A stretch of DNA of 33,448 nt from JADLGL01 sp963823045 (lineage in GTDB: Bacteria; Pseudomonadota; Alphaproteobacteria; Rhizobiales; Kaistiaceae): positions 1 through 33,448 of the forward strand of contig CAWGKA010000001.1 in assembly GCA_963823045.1 (NCBI GenBank), given 5' to 3'. The notes under the pieces are model-generated. The model saw only the letters and a program-made list of their open reading frames with translations, had not been told where the DNA came from and did not search any database. Shown here one piece after another: positions 1 through 8,237 of this stretch; the stretch's first letter is position 1; each line of letters begins with the position of its first letter. Both the position numbers and the translations under genes were made by a program.

Positions 1-676
1 TGACACGCGCTCTGGCATTTGCCGCGCTGGCTGTGGCCCTGGCGGCCACGGATCCCGCCTCGGCGCAGGATACGGCTTCCGGCTTCACTCCGACGACGTT
101 CGAGCTGATGCAGACGAACGGCCGGGCCGTGATTGTCGGCACTGCCGAGCCCGGAGCGATCATTGAACTGCTGGAGGGCGATGTCGTGGTCGCCCGCGCC
201 GAGGCGAACGATCGCGGCGAGTGGATCGTCGCGCCCGACGGCCTGGCGCCGGGAACGCACGCACTGACCGTCCGCACCATTTCCGCTAACGGCCACTACC
301 AGATCGCGGCGCGGGAAGGGGTCAGGCTGGACATTGCAGAGGAGAGCGCCCCTTCGGGGGCCGCGGCTTCGCTCCCCTTCCGCCGCCCGCGTCCCCATCG
401 GCACCAACGCCATCGGGCCAGGCCCTCACGATCGCCGACTTCGCGATCACCATCGACGTCAGCGCCGGTTCCGGCGCCACGATCGAAGGGGCGATCGGTT
501 ATCCGCAGCTTGCCGTCGTGCTCCCCGGCAATTCCCCGTGGCGGCTCGCCGAGCGCTACTACGGCACTGGCACGCTCTATCAGCTGATCCTCGACGCCAA
601 TCGCGACGCCATCCGCCGCGCCGGAACGATCTTGCCCGGCATGACGCTGCTCATTCCCGATCCCGCGGGGCGCTGA
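1..676 (+). CDS. Exported Ig-like/LysM domain protein, start codon cut by the window edge, one frameshift
   Basis: The first two bases are TG and are followed in frame by T-R-A-L-A-F-A-A-L, so the window probably starts one base inside the ATG. A signal peptide (hydrophobic core, cleavage near ASA-Q) leads into a beta-rich segment typical of bacterial Ig-like linkers (AEPGAIIELLEGD, NDRGEWIVAPDGLAPG). After a Pro/Ala/Ser linker the C-terminus carries a LysM-like peptidoglycan-binding unit (SPWRLAERYYGTGTLY, LPGMTLLIP). The frame moves back by one within about 375-395, in a C-rich stretch; the linker then reads normally and ends at TGA 674-676. That fits one missing base. This architecture is seen in alphaproteobacterial cell-envelope proteins. 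A role at the peptidoglycan is inferred from LysM only. Confidence 0.72.
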
Positions 677-768
677 GGTGACAGACGTCTTGGCAGTCTG
701 CGCTTGCACTTGCCGGCGCTTCACCCGACATGGGGCGGCAATGCCCCAGCTCCGAGTCATTCCTAGCC

Positions 769-2582
769 ATGCGCCGAGCCATGCCCGTTTCGGACCTGCC
801 ACCACGGCCGATCTCGGCCGACCGTGGTGCGACGCTCGCCGCCATGCGCAATCTGTGGCCCTACATCTGGCCTCATGACAGGCCGGACCTGAAGCGCCGC
901 GTGGCGATGTCGATCGCCGCGCTGGTGGCGGCGAAGATCGCGACGGTCTTTGTGCCGTTCCTCTACAGTTGGGCGACCAATGCGCTGGTGCCGACCAATA
1001 GCGGGCCCGATGCTGCCGTCGCGCTCGCGGTGGCGACGCCGGTCATGCTGGTTGTCGCCTACGGTCTCGGCCGCACGCTCAACACGGCCTTCACCCAGCT
1101 GCGCGATGCGCTCTTCGTGCGCATCAGCCAGCACGCCGTTCGCCAGCTTGCCGCCCGCGTCTTTGCTCACGTCCACGCGCTTTCGCTGCGCTACCACCTC
1201 CAGCGCCAGACCGGCGGGCTGGCACGGCTGATCACGCGCGGCGTCAACGGCATGAAATCGATGGTGCGCCACACCATCCTGACGACGCTGCCGACGATCC
1301 TCGAATTCGTCTTCGCCGCCGGCATCATCGGCTACCATTTCGGCCTCAGCTATCTCGCCGTCGTCCTGGTGATGATCGTGATCTACGTCTGGTTCACGGT
1401 GAAGACGTCGGACCGGCGCATCACCATCCGCCGCGAAATGAACCAGTCCGACGCCGACGCCAACACCAAGGCGATCGACGCGCTCCTCAACTACGAGACC
1501 GTCAAATATTTCGGCAATGAGGCGCATGGAGGCCGAGCGCTACGACGCGGCGATGGAGCGCTATCAGACCGCCGCGATCAAGACCGGCACCTCGCTCGCC
1601 TGGCTCAATCTCGGCCAGGCCATGATCTTCACGCTTGGCATGACGATCGTGATGGCCATGGCCGCCTCGGACGTCGTCGCCGGCAACAAGACGGTCGGTG
1701 ACTTCGTCCTCGTCAACGCGCTGCTGATCCAGCTCGCCAGCCCGCTCAACTTCATCGGCATGATCTACCGCGAACTCCGACAGGGCCTCGCCGACATCGA
1801 GGCGATGTTCGAGCTCCTCGCGGTGCCGGGCGAGATCGTCGACAGGTCCGGCGGCACCGCCGCTCGTCGTCCGCGAGGGCGCAGTCCGCTTCGAGGATGT
1901 CAGCTTCCACTACAATCCCGATCGCGAGATCCTGAAGCATGTCAGCTTCGAGGTTCCGGCCGGGCACAGCGTCGCCATCGTCGGGCCGTCGGGCGCCGGC
2001 AAGTCGACCATCTCGCGACTCTTGTTCCGCTTCTACGACGTCACCGGCGGGCGCATCACCATCGACGGCCAGGATATCCGGGACGTCACGCAGAAATCGG
2101 TGCGCGCCGCGATCGGCATGGTGCCGCAGGATACCGTGCTCTTCAACGACACCATCGCCTACAACATCCGCTACGGACGCCCGTCGGCCAGCGAGGACGA
2201 GGTTCATGCTGCCGCTGCCGCGGCGCAAATCGCCGATTTCGTTGCCGCCCTACCGGACGGCTACGATACCGAGGTGGGCGAGCGCGGGCTGAAGCTCTCC
2301 GGCGGCGAGAAGCAGCGGGTCGCCATCGCCCGCACCATTCTCAAGGGACCGCAGATCCTCGTCCTCGACGAGGCGACCTCTGCCCTCGACACCCACACCG
2401 AGCGCGAGATCCAAGGTGCGCTCGATCGCGTTGCCGCCGAACGAACCACGCTGATCATTGCCCACCGCTTGTCCACCGTCATCCACGCCGACCAGATCCT
2501 TGTCCTCAAGGATGGCGAGATCGTCGAGCGCGGCACCCATGGGGCGTTGCTCGATGAGGGCGGTCTCTACGCCTCCATGTGA
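769..2582 (+). CDS. atm1: ATM1/HMT1-type ABC exporter (permease-ATPase fusion), two frameshifts
   Basis: This is a half-size exporter of the ATM1 family, which in mitochondria and alphaproteobacteria moves glutathione-linked sulfur or metal conjugates across the inner membrane. The N-terminal half is a six-helix permease (NLWPYIWP, YETVKYFGNEAH). The C-terminal half is the ATPase, with Walker A GPSGAGKS, ABC signature LSGGEKQR, Walker B ILVLDEA and H-loop IIAHRLS. Two single-base insertions break the frame: an extra G near 1528 (NEAH continues as EAERYDAAMERY) and an extra T near 1847 (DR continues as PAAPPLVVREG). The start is uncertain: ATGs at 730, 769 and 781 share the frame and none has a clear SD; homology proper begins near 843. 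The frame ends at TGA 2580-2582, where relatives have Trp. Confidence 0.85.
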
Positions 2583-2693
2583 AATCGTCAGCAGGAGGCG
2601 GCCGCGGCGGCGGAACGGCTGCGCATCGCCCGCGAGGCGGATGGCGACGGCCTCCTTGTCGCGACAGAAGAATCGGTGCCAGCGGCGGAATGA
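2580..2693 (+). other. In-frame C-terminal tail of the ATM1-type exporter beyond a TGA
   Basis: Directly after the TGA at 2580-2582 the same frame stays open for 36 codons (NRQQEAAAAAERLRIAREA and onward) to a TGA at 2691-2693. ATM1-family proteins commonly end LYA-x-M-W-x-RQQ followed by a charged helix, so the TGA sits where a Trp (TGG) is expected. A single G-to-A difference, real or a sequencing error, would explain it. If real, the exporter loses only this non-catalytic tail. Confidence 0.6.
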
Positions 2694-2799
2694 CCACAGG
2701 CAGTATCCCCGGCAATCCCTTCACAGCGGCGGTCATTCGTGCTTGATCATCGCTTCGCAACACAAATGTGACGGTTCAGCGCCGGCGATCGGGTAGCGG

Positions 2800-3498
2800 A
2801 TGAACTCAGTGATCAACTCGATTCGGAAGGCCTTCGTGCCGGTGCGGTATGAAGGGCTGCCGTTCATTGTCATCGCGGCCATCATTGCCATCCTTCTTGG
2901 CCTGCTATGGCAGCCCTTCTTCTGGATCGGCGCAGTCATCACCGGGTGGATCGCCTATTTCTTCCGCGACCCGCCCCGCGTTTCCCCGCAGGACGCCAAT
3001 CTCGTTCTCAGTCCCGCCGATGGCACCGTTTCTTCCGTCGGGCCGGCGATCCCACCGCCTGAGCTCGACCTCGGCACCGAGCCGCTGCTTCGCGTCTCGG
3101 TGTTCATGAGCGTCTTCAATTGCCATGTGAACCGGGCCCCGGTGGCCGGACGGGTCACCCGCGTCGCCTACAAGCCGGGCAAATTCGTCAACGCCGACCT
3201 CGACAAGTCGAGCGAGGACAACGAGCGCAACTGTGTCGTCGTCGAGACCACTCATGGCGCGGTCGGCGTGGTGCAGATCGCCGGTCTCGTCGCGCGCCGC
3301 ATTCTGTGCTGGTCGAGCGAGGGCGACGAACTGCTTGCCGGTCAGCGCTTCGGCATGATCCGCTTTGGCTCGCGGCTGGATGTCTATCTGCCGAGCGAGG
3401 CGGCGATCACCGTCAGCGTCGGCCAGACGGCGGTGGCCGGTGAGACGACGATCGCCTGGTTCGGCGGCGTCGCCGGCTGGACCGTGAGGACCGATTGA
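2800..3498 (+). CDS. psd: Phosphatidylserine decarboxylase proenzyme
   Basis: The enzyme makes phosphatidylethanolamine by decarboxylating phosphatidylserine at the inner membrane. The 232-aa length fits the short alphaproteobacterial form. Two hydrophobic segments (about residues 20-52) precede the catalytic region. Family landmarks are FFRDPPR (54-60), SPADGTV (71-77), the FNCHVNRAP strand (106-114) and FGSRLD (189-194). Ser191 in the FGS motif is where the proenzyme should self-cleave to give the pyruvoyl group. The gene overlaps the pssA start by one base (TGATG), so the two steps of the pathway are translated together, here in reverse order of the reactions. The frame is intact. Confidence 0.93.
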   Translation: MNSVINSIRKAFVPVRYEGLPFIVIAAIIAILLGLLWQPFFWIGAVITGWIAYFFRDPPRVSPQDANLVLSPADGTVSSVGPAIPPPELDLGTEPLLRVSVFMSVFNCHVNRAPVAGRVTRVAYKPGKFVNADLDKSSEDNERNCVVVETTHGAVGVVQIAGLVARRILCWSSEGDELLAGQRFGMIRFGSRLDVYLPSEAAITVSVGQTAVAGETTIAWFGGVAGWTVRTD

Positions 3499-4385
3499 TG
3501 GCCCGATCCGCGACGCCCTTTCCGAACGAACGGCGCCCGCAATCGCCGCGCCCGCCCCAGTTTCGGCAGGTGCCCGTCCGCCACCTCATTCCCAACATGG
3601 TCACGCTGCTGGCGCTCTGCGCCGGGCTCACCGCCATTCGCTACGCCTTCGAGGGGCGGTATGACGTTGCCATATATGCGGTGCTGTTCGCTGCCACTCT
3701 GGACGGGCTCGACGGCCGCGTCGCTCGTCTGCTGCGCTCGACGTCGCGCTTCGGCGCACAGCTCAATTCGCTTGCGGACTTCGTCAATTTCGGCGTCGCA
3801 CCGGCGCTGATGCTCTACACTTGGGCTCTGCACGATCTCAATTCCATCGGCTGGATCGCAGGCCTCATCTTCGCGAGTTGCGTCGCGCTTCGCCTGGCGC
3901 GCTACAACGCCGCGCTGGAGGGCCCGCGGCGGCCCTTCTGGCAGGCGGCCTATTTCGTCGGGGTCCCTGCGCCGGCTGGCGCCATCATCGCCATGCTGCC
4001 CCTCTACATCGAGTTCCTCGGCGCACCGCATGGCGGTTGGACCGCGCCGATAACGCTGATCTACCTCGTTACGGTCGGCGCCCTGATGATCAGCCGCATC
4101 CCGACTTGGTCGGGAAAGCTGATCGGCAGGGTAGTTCCGCGCGACCTTGTCGCGCCGCTGCTGATCGTCGTGGTGATGATCGTCGGTTTGTTGTTCAGCT
4201 TCACCTGGCTGGCGCTGACGATCGCTTCGCTGATCTATCTGGCGGCGCTGCCGCTCTCATGGCGTGCCTGGCACGACCACATGCTGGCGGCTTCGGCGCC
4301 AGCAACTGAAAGCGCGAACGTCGAGCCGCTGCCGCTAAGACCCCGTCCGGTCGGTCGCGGCGAGAGCCGGAAAAGCGTCCCATAG
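3498..4385 (+). CDS. pssA: CDP-diacylglycerol--serine O-phosphatidyltransferase
   Basis: This integral membrane enzyme joins serine to CDP-diacylglycerol, giving the substrate for psd just upstream. The protein has 295 aa and about seven or eight hydrophobic helices. The CDP-alcohol phosphotransferase signature is present as D69-x2-D72-G73-x2-A76-R77-x8-G86-x3-N90-x3-D94. The third acidic residue of the signature, normally Asp and a metal ligand, is Asn here (codon AAT at 3765-3767). The last 45 or so residues are a hydrophilic tail (PRPVGRGESRKS). ATG 3498 is used because it overlaps the psd stop. The 3' end overlaps a small convergent gene. Confidence 0.9.
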   Translation: MARSATPFPNERRPQSPRPPQFRQVPVRHLIPNMVTLLALCAGLTAIRYAFEGRYDVAIYAVLFAATLDGLDGRVARLLRSTSRFGAQLNSLADFVNFGVAPALMLYTWALHDLNSIGWIAGLIFASCVALRLARYNAALEGPRRPFWQAAYFVGVPAPAGAIIAMLPLYIEFLGAPHGGWTAPITLIYLVTVGALMISRIPTWSGKLIGRVVPRDLVAPLLIVVVMIVGLLFSFTWLALTIASLIYLAALPLSWRAWHDHMLAASAPATESANVEPLPLRPRPVGRGESRKSVP

Positions 4386-4508
4386 CGCATTCAGCGCTGC
4401 CGACGCGTTCGGCTCCTGCATCAAATGAAGGGCGTAGCGCAGATCGGCGATCTGGCTGTCGAGGGCGACCCTCGCGGCTTCCCTCGTAGCAATGGACGGC
4501 TGCGGCAT
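4335..4508 (-). CDS. Small hypothetical protein (57 aa), convergent with pssA
   Basis: I do not recognise a family. The product is a 57-residue, mostly helical, soluble protein (MPQPSIATREAARVALDSQ onward). The start at 4508 is chosen because GGGAGGG lies five to six bases upstream of this ATG, a strong ribosome binding site; an upstream GTG-type start at 4523 lacks one. It lies downstream of epmB on the same strand (about 85 bases after the epmB stop), and its last 51 bases run antisense to the pssA 3' end. The strong SD and location argue for a real gene, but it could still be a chance frame. Confidence 0.5.
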   Translation of the reverse strand: MPQPSIATREAARVALDSQIADLRYALHLMQEPNASAALNALWDAFPALAATDRTGS

Positions 4509-4592
4509 GGTCCCTCCCGCCAATCGGAAGCAGCAGATCCCTCGACCCTGACCGGCGGCAGTTAAGCCCGCCTTACCGCGCCGGCGCGCAAT

Positions 4593-5639
4593 TTAGTCGA
4601 ATGGCGGCGGCGGTGGGTAAGTGTGGACGGCGCCATTCGGGTCGGTGACGGCATAGCCGTCTCCGAGCATGTCCTCGACGAAACGCGGCCCCACAGGCAC
4701 CTTGCCGAACCCGCCGGGAATATCGAGCACATAGGTCGGCTGGGCGATGCCCGACAGCCGGCCGCGCAGGCTGCGCAAGATCGCCCGGCCTTCCTCGATC
4801 GGCACTCGGAAATGGGACGTGCCCGGCGCAAGGTCGAGTTGGTGCAGATAGTACGGACGCACGCCTAGCTCGACGAAACGGCGCATCAGAGTTTCCAGCG
4901 CAGCCACGCTGTCATTGACGCCTTTGAGGAGCACGGTCTGGCTGACGAGCGTAACGCCCGCCCGGGCGAGCCGCTTGAGCGCCTTTTCGGCCGCCGGGGT
5001 CAGCTCGCGCCGACGATTGCAGTGGACCGCGAGCCACACCGATTTCGATGCGTTCCCCAGCGCGTCGGCGAGTTCCTGCGTCACCCGCTCCGGGTCCACG
5101 ATGGGCACGCGGCTATGCCAGCGCAGAACCTTGACGTGCTCGATCGGCTCAAGCGCCGAAACGATCTCGCGAATGCGGCGCGGAGACAGCATCAGCGGAT
5201 CGCCGCCGGTGACGATCACCTCCCAGATTTCCGGATGTTCCCGGATATAGGCAAGCGCCGCCGATAGGTCCGCGGCCGAGAGCGCTTCGCCGCCGGGGCC
5301 AACGGTCTCCCTCCGAAAGCAGAAGCGGCAATAGACGGGGCAGGTGTGGATCGGCTTCAGCAGCACGCGGTCGGGATAGCGGTGGACGATGCCCTTGACC
5401 GGCGAATGCGCGATGTCGCCGATCGGGTCGGCGCGTTCCTCGGGCCGGACATCGAGTTCCCGCGGATCGGGCAGGAACTGCAGGCCGATCGGATCGTCCG
5501 GATCACCGCGGTCGATCAGCGCCGCCATCTCGGGGGTGATGCCGATTGCATAGCGCGCCGCCACTGCGTCCAGCTCGGGCGAAGCTTCGATCAGCTTCGC
5601 AGCGGCGAGCTCGGCAATGGATCGGTGGGCAGCGGCCAT
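4593..5639 (-). CDS. epmB: EF-P beta-lysylation protein EpmB (lysine 2,3-aminomutase family)
   Basis: EpmB is a radical-SAM, PLP-dependent enzyme that converts (S)-alpha-lysine to (R)-beta-lysine for attachment to EF-P. The 348-aa product has the iron-sulfur motif CPVYCRFC (CxxxCxxC, near residues 100-107), the glycine-rich SAM motif TGGDPLML, and the C-terminal LDIPGGFGKVP region of lysine aminomutase-like proteins. The length matches the short EpmB form rather than clostridial KamA (over 400 aa). ATG 5639 is chosen because AGGAG sits six bases upstream. It starts 33 bases after the epmA stop, so the two probably form an operon, and efp itself is divergent next door; this context is what separates EpmB from a catabolic aminomutase. 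Confidence 0.9.
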   Translation of the reverse strand: MAAAHRSIAELAAAKLIEASPELDAVAARYAIGITPEMAALIDRGDPDDPIGLQFLPDPRELDVRPEERADPIGDIAHSPVKGIVHRYPDRVLLKPIHTCPVYCRFCFRRETVGPGGEALSAADLSAALAYIREHPEIWEVIVTGGDPLMLSPRRIREIVSALEPIEHVKVLRWHSRVPIVDPERVTQELADALGNASKSVWLAVHCNRRRELTPAAEKALKRLARAGVTLVSQTVLLKGVNDSVAALETLMRRFVELGVRPYYLHQLDLAPGTSHFRVPIEEGRAILRSLRGRLSGIAQPTYVLDIPGGFGKVPVGPRFVEDMLGDGYAVTDPNGAVHTYPPPPPFD

Positions 5640-5672
5640 CAACGGCTCCTAGCGCACCAGCACCGTGCGGCG

Positions 5673-6734
5673 CTACTGCCCGAACGGATCGGCGACCGGC
5701 GTCCACTGCACGTCGTCGACACGATCGGCGCCGACGCACAGCATCACCAACCGGTCGAAGCCGAGCGCGACACCAGCGGCCTCCGGCATGTGCTCCAGCG
5801 CCGCCAGGAAATCCTCGTCGATCGGATAGCGCTCGCCATAAAGCCGCTCCTTCTCTGCCATGTCGGCAACGAAGCGGCGGCGCTGCTCCTCGGCGTCGGT
5901 GAGTTCGCCGAAGCCATTGGCGAGTTCGACGCCGCAGGCGAACAGCTCGAAGCGCTTGGCAAAGCGCAGGTCGTCATCCCGCCGCCGCGCCAAGGCCGCC
6001 TCTGGCGCCGGATAGTCATGGAGCAGCGTCGCGCGCTCCATGCCGAGATGTGGCTCGATCCGTTCGGCCATCACCCGGCTGAAGATGTCGGACCATGTGT
6101 CGTCATCGGCGACGCGAATGCCGGCAGAGCGTGCTGCCTCCGCGATCGCCTCGTGGATCGGCGTCCCATCCGATTGCATCGTCGCGGCAAGATCGATCCC
6201 GGCACGCTCGGCGAAGGCCGAGGCGACGCTGAGCCGCTCCGGCTTGGCGCGCGGATCGATCTCGGTGCCGCGATGCCGAAGCCGACGCGCGCGGATAGCG
6301 CCAGCGGCAACGCGAAGGATTGCCGCCGCGTCTTCCATCGCCTCCTCATAGCCCGTGTCGGCGCGATACCATTCCAGCATCGTGAATTCCGGAGCGTTGA
6401 GAGCGGTTTGTTCGCGATTGCGGAAGGCCGGGGCGAAGGTGAAGATCTGCCGCTCGCCCGCCGCAAGCAGCTTCTTCATCGCGAATTCGGGCGAGGTGTG
6501 AAGATACATCGGCGCCCGCCGCCCATCGCCGGAGATCAGTTCGGTGGCGAAGGCGTGCAGATGCGTCTCATTGCCGGGCGAGACCTGCAGAGCCGCCGTC
6601 TCGACCTCGACGAAGCCTTGCGCCCAGAACCACGCGCTCAGCGCCGCCTTGATGCGGTTTCGCTGCATCAGCCCGGGACGCCGCGCCGCATGGCGCTGAG
6701 GCTCCCACCAGGGCGAACCACCCGTCACCAGCAC
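5673..6734 (-). CDS. epmA: EF-P lysine--lysyl ligase EpmA (GenX/PoxA)
   Basis: EpmA is a lysyl-tRNA-synthetase-like enzyme without an anticodon-binding domain; it activates (beta-)lysine with ATP and transfers it to the conserved Lys of EF-P. The about 350-aa length is the class II catalytic core only. Visible class II motifs are FVEVETAALQ (motif 1 region), FRNREQTALNAPEFTMLEWY (motif 2 with its Arg) and GVALGFDRLVML (motif 3 Arg). Two GTG starts are possible. The one at 6734 is the longest frame, whereas GTG 6728 has GGAG seven bases upstream and may be the real one. It is divergent from efp with about 105 bp between them and precedes epmB on the same strand. Confidence 0.92.
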   Translation of the reverse strand: MLVTGGSPWWEPQRHAARRPGLMQRNRIKAALSAWFWAQGFVEVETAALQVSPGNETHLHAFATELISGDGRRAPMYLHTSPEFAMKKLLAAGERQIFTFAPAFRNREQTALNAPEFTMLEWYRADTGYEEAMEDAAAILRVAAGAIRARRLRHRGTEIDPRAKPERLSVASAFAERAGIDLAATMQSDGTPIHEAIAEAARSAGIRVADDDTWSDIFSRVMAERIEPHLGMERATLLHDYPAPEAALARRRDDDLRFAKRFELFACGVELANGFGELTDAEEQRRRFVADMAEKERLYGERYPIDEDFLAALEHMPEAAGVALGFDRLVMLCVGADRVDDVQWTPVADPFGQ

Positions 6735-6839
6735 GCTCCGGCCGCGGCCCGGCGAAGCGATGCCTTTCTATTTTCGCTGCTGACGCTATGTTCCGCGCCA
6801 AGAATCGCGATTTTGCCGTGTGAAGGGGTGTTATCCATC

Positions 6840-7412
6840 GTGGCCAAAGTCATTGCCAGCAACGTCCGCAAAGGCAACATCCTTGAGGTTGACGGGCAGC
6901 TTTATGTCGTTCTGACCGCGGAAAGCTTTTTCCCCGGCAAGGGCACGCCGACGACGCAGATCGACATGCGCCGCCTGTCCGACGGGACCAAGGTGTCGCA
7001 GCGTTATCGCACGACCGAGCAGGTGGACCGGGCCTTCGTCGAGGACGTCGACTTCACCTATCTCTACCAGGACGGCGATGGCAGCTACGTCTTCATGAAC
7101 CCGGAGAGCTACGACCAGGTCAACGTTCCGGCCGATATCCTGGGCGATCAGGCCGTCTATCTCCAGGAGAGCATGACGATCCGCCTGTCGATGCATGAGG
7201 GCGTGCCGGTTGCCGCGGAGCTGCCGCAGCGTGTGACCCTTGAGGTCACCGAGACCGAGCCGACCGTGAAGGGCCAGACTGCGTCGTCCTCCTACAAGCC
7301 GGCGACGCTGTCGAACGGTGTGAAGACGATGGTGCCGCCGCACATCGCCGCCGGCACCAAGATCGTCGTCATGACTGCCGACGGCTCCTACGCCGAACGA
7401 GCCAAGGACTGA
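6840..7412 (+). CDS. efp: Elongation factor P
   Basis: EF-P binds ribosomes stalled on proline stretches and stimulates peptide bond formation. The 190-aa, three-domain (KOW-OB-OB) protein is complete. The loop residue to be modified is Lys34 in FFPGKGT, the position equivalent to E. coli K34. This matches the EpmA/EpmB pathway encoded next to it, not the arginine-rhamnose type. The start is GTG 6840, giving the usual AKVIASNVRKGN N-terminus; GAAGGGG lies about 11 bases upstream and could instead serve GTG 6828, which would add four residues. The long open frame further upstream is only the antisense of epmA/epmB. The frame is intact. Confidence 0.95.
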   Translation: MAKVIASNVRKGNILEVDGQLYVVLTAESFFPGKGTPTTQIDMRRLSDGTKVSQRYRTTEQVDRAFVEDVDFTYLYQDGDGSYVFMNPESYDQVNVPADILGDQAVYLQESMTIRLSMHEGVPVAAELPQRVTLEVTETEPTVKGQTASSSYKPATLSNGVKTMVPPHIAAGTKIVVMTADGSYAERAKD

Positions 7413-7427
7413 GGCGGTTCTCCGCGG

Positions 7428-7457
7428 TTGACACTTCGTCCCGCGGGCGGCTAGCAG
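7428..7457 (+). promoter_or_regulatory. Possible sigma-70-type promoter for tRNA-Gln
   Basis: A perfect TTGACA (7428-7433) lies 18 bases upstream of TAGCAG (7452-7457), about 58 bases before the tRNA gene and just after the efp stop. The -10 match is only moderate, so this rests mainly on the -35 and the location. Confidence 0.35.
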
Positions 7458-7514
7458 ATGGCCACGGCATTTCTGGCCCGGGCGCTGACGCCCATGCTAA
7501 AGTGCTGATCCCGT

Positions 7515-7588
7515 TGGGGGATAGTTTAACGGTAGAACTACGAACTCTGACTCCGTCAGTCTAGGTTCAAATCCTAGTCCCCCAGCCA
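7515..7588 (+). tRNA. tRNA-Gln (anticodon CUG)
   Basis: The 74-base sequence folds as a full cloverleaf. The acceptor TGGGGGA pairs with TCCCCCA, followed by discriminator G and an encoded CCA (7586-7588). The D-arm is GTTT/GAAC, and the T-arm is CTAGG/CCTAG around TTCAAAT. The anticodon loop CTCTGAC (7545-7551) has CTG at 7547-7549, reading CAG. U1-A72 and G73 are the usual glutamine identity features. One anticodon-stem pair is broken: A7543 opposes C7553 (positions 30:40), where a G-C is normally found. Confidence 0.93.
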
Positions 7589-7613
7589 TCTGATTTTCCT
7601 GCAGAATTGCCAT

Positions 7614-7633
7614 GCGGCCTCTCAAGAGGCCGC
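7614..7633 (+). terminator. Hairpin downstream of tRNA-Gln, possible terminator
   Basis: GCGGCCTC and GAGGCCGC form a perfect 8-bp stem around a TCAA loop, 25 bases after the tRNA. No T-run follows, so it may act in RNA 3' processing or as a weak terminator. Confidence 0.4.
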
Positions 7634-7793
7634 CCTTGCGTCTCGGGCGAGCGCGCGGCAATGCCCGTTTCGCTCATGGGTGCCTTCGCGTCGCGATTTG
7701 ACTCGATGGGAAAGGGGGGTGGAAAACATCTGCCTTCACAGGTCCCCGGCCGCCGACAACGGCGCGAAGCCCGGCGAAGACAAATGGGTTTCA

Positions 7794-8237
7794 ATGGAAC
7801 CGCTGACTGAACGGCAATTGACCGCCCTCAAAACCGGTCTGGTTTCGCTGGGGCGAGACTGCGTCGCCAAATGCGATGCTGAGACCGAACGTTTGTCGTC
7901 CGCGATGAGCGCCGAAGGTCGATCCGACAGCGACCAACATGCGGAAGAGGCGAGGGTGTTGTTGGAGGCCTACACGGCTCTCCTGCATCAGCTGGCGCGC
8001 CACATCCAAGCCAACGGCGGGACGCCGGAAAACACGGGCGACCTCTTTCCCGCCGTTGCGCTGTCGGTGGCAAACCAGCTGACCGGCCCACGACGTCCGC
8101 GGCTGTACCGTTTCCAGGGCCTGGCTGCGTTCCGGCAATATATGGAAGTGAACGCCTGGGTCAGCGATCTCGAGAGCAAACTGCAGCGCGAGCGCGAGAA
8201 GGTGGAGAACGAATTCAGAAATGGCCGCGCCTTCTGA
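7794..8237 (+). CDS. Hypothetical protein (147 aa), helical
   Basis: I do not recognise a family. From ATG 7794 the product is soluble and mostly helical, with Leu/Ala/Glu-rich stretches (AEEARVLLEAYTALLHQLAR), a central PRRPRLYRF segment, and a charged heptad-like C-terminus (KLQREREKVENEF) that could be a short coiled coil. There is no signal peptide, membrane segment or metal motif. The frame stays open upstream to 7680, but that part (Cys/Arg/Pro-rich) looks non-coding; no convincing SD settles the start. It stands alone between tRNA-Gln and the betaine transporter operon, in the same orientation. Confidence 0.6.
   Translation: MEPLTERQLTALKTGLVSLGRDCVAKCDAETERLSSAMSAEGRSDSDQHAEEARVLLEAYTALLHQLARHIQANGGTPENTGDLFPAVALSVANQLTGPRRPRLYRFQGLAAFRQYMEVNAWVSDLESKLQREREKVENEFRNGRAF

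Noticed and set aside
2580..2582. UGA read as tryptophan (genetic code change)
   Set aside because: Many intact genes here end properly in TGA (psd, proV, proW, mtnN neighbour rsmB, guaA), so UGA is a normal stop.
4593..5639. Catabolic lysine 2,3-aminomutase (KamA)
   Set aside because: The protein is of the short form and is clustered with epmA and efp, which fits EpmB better.
5346..6839. Long in-frame upstream extension of efp
   Set aside because: It is antisense to epmA and epmB; EF-P has its normal length from GTG 6840.
7515..8237. tRNA-Gln as an integration site for a mobile island
   Set aside because: No integrase, no repeat of the tRNA 3' end downstream in the window, and standard genes follow.
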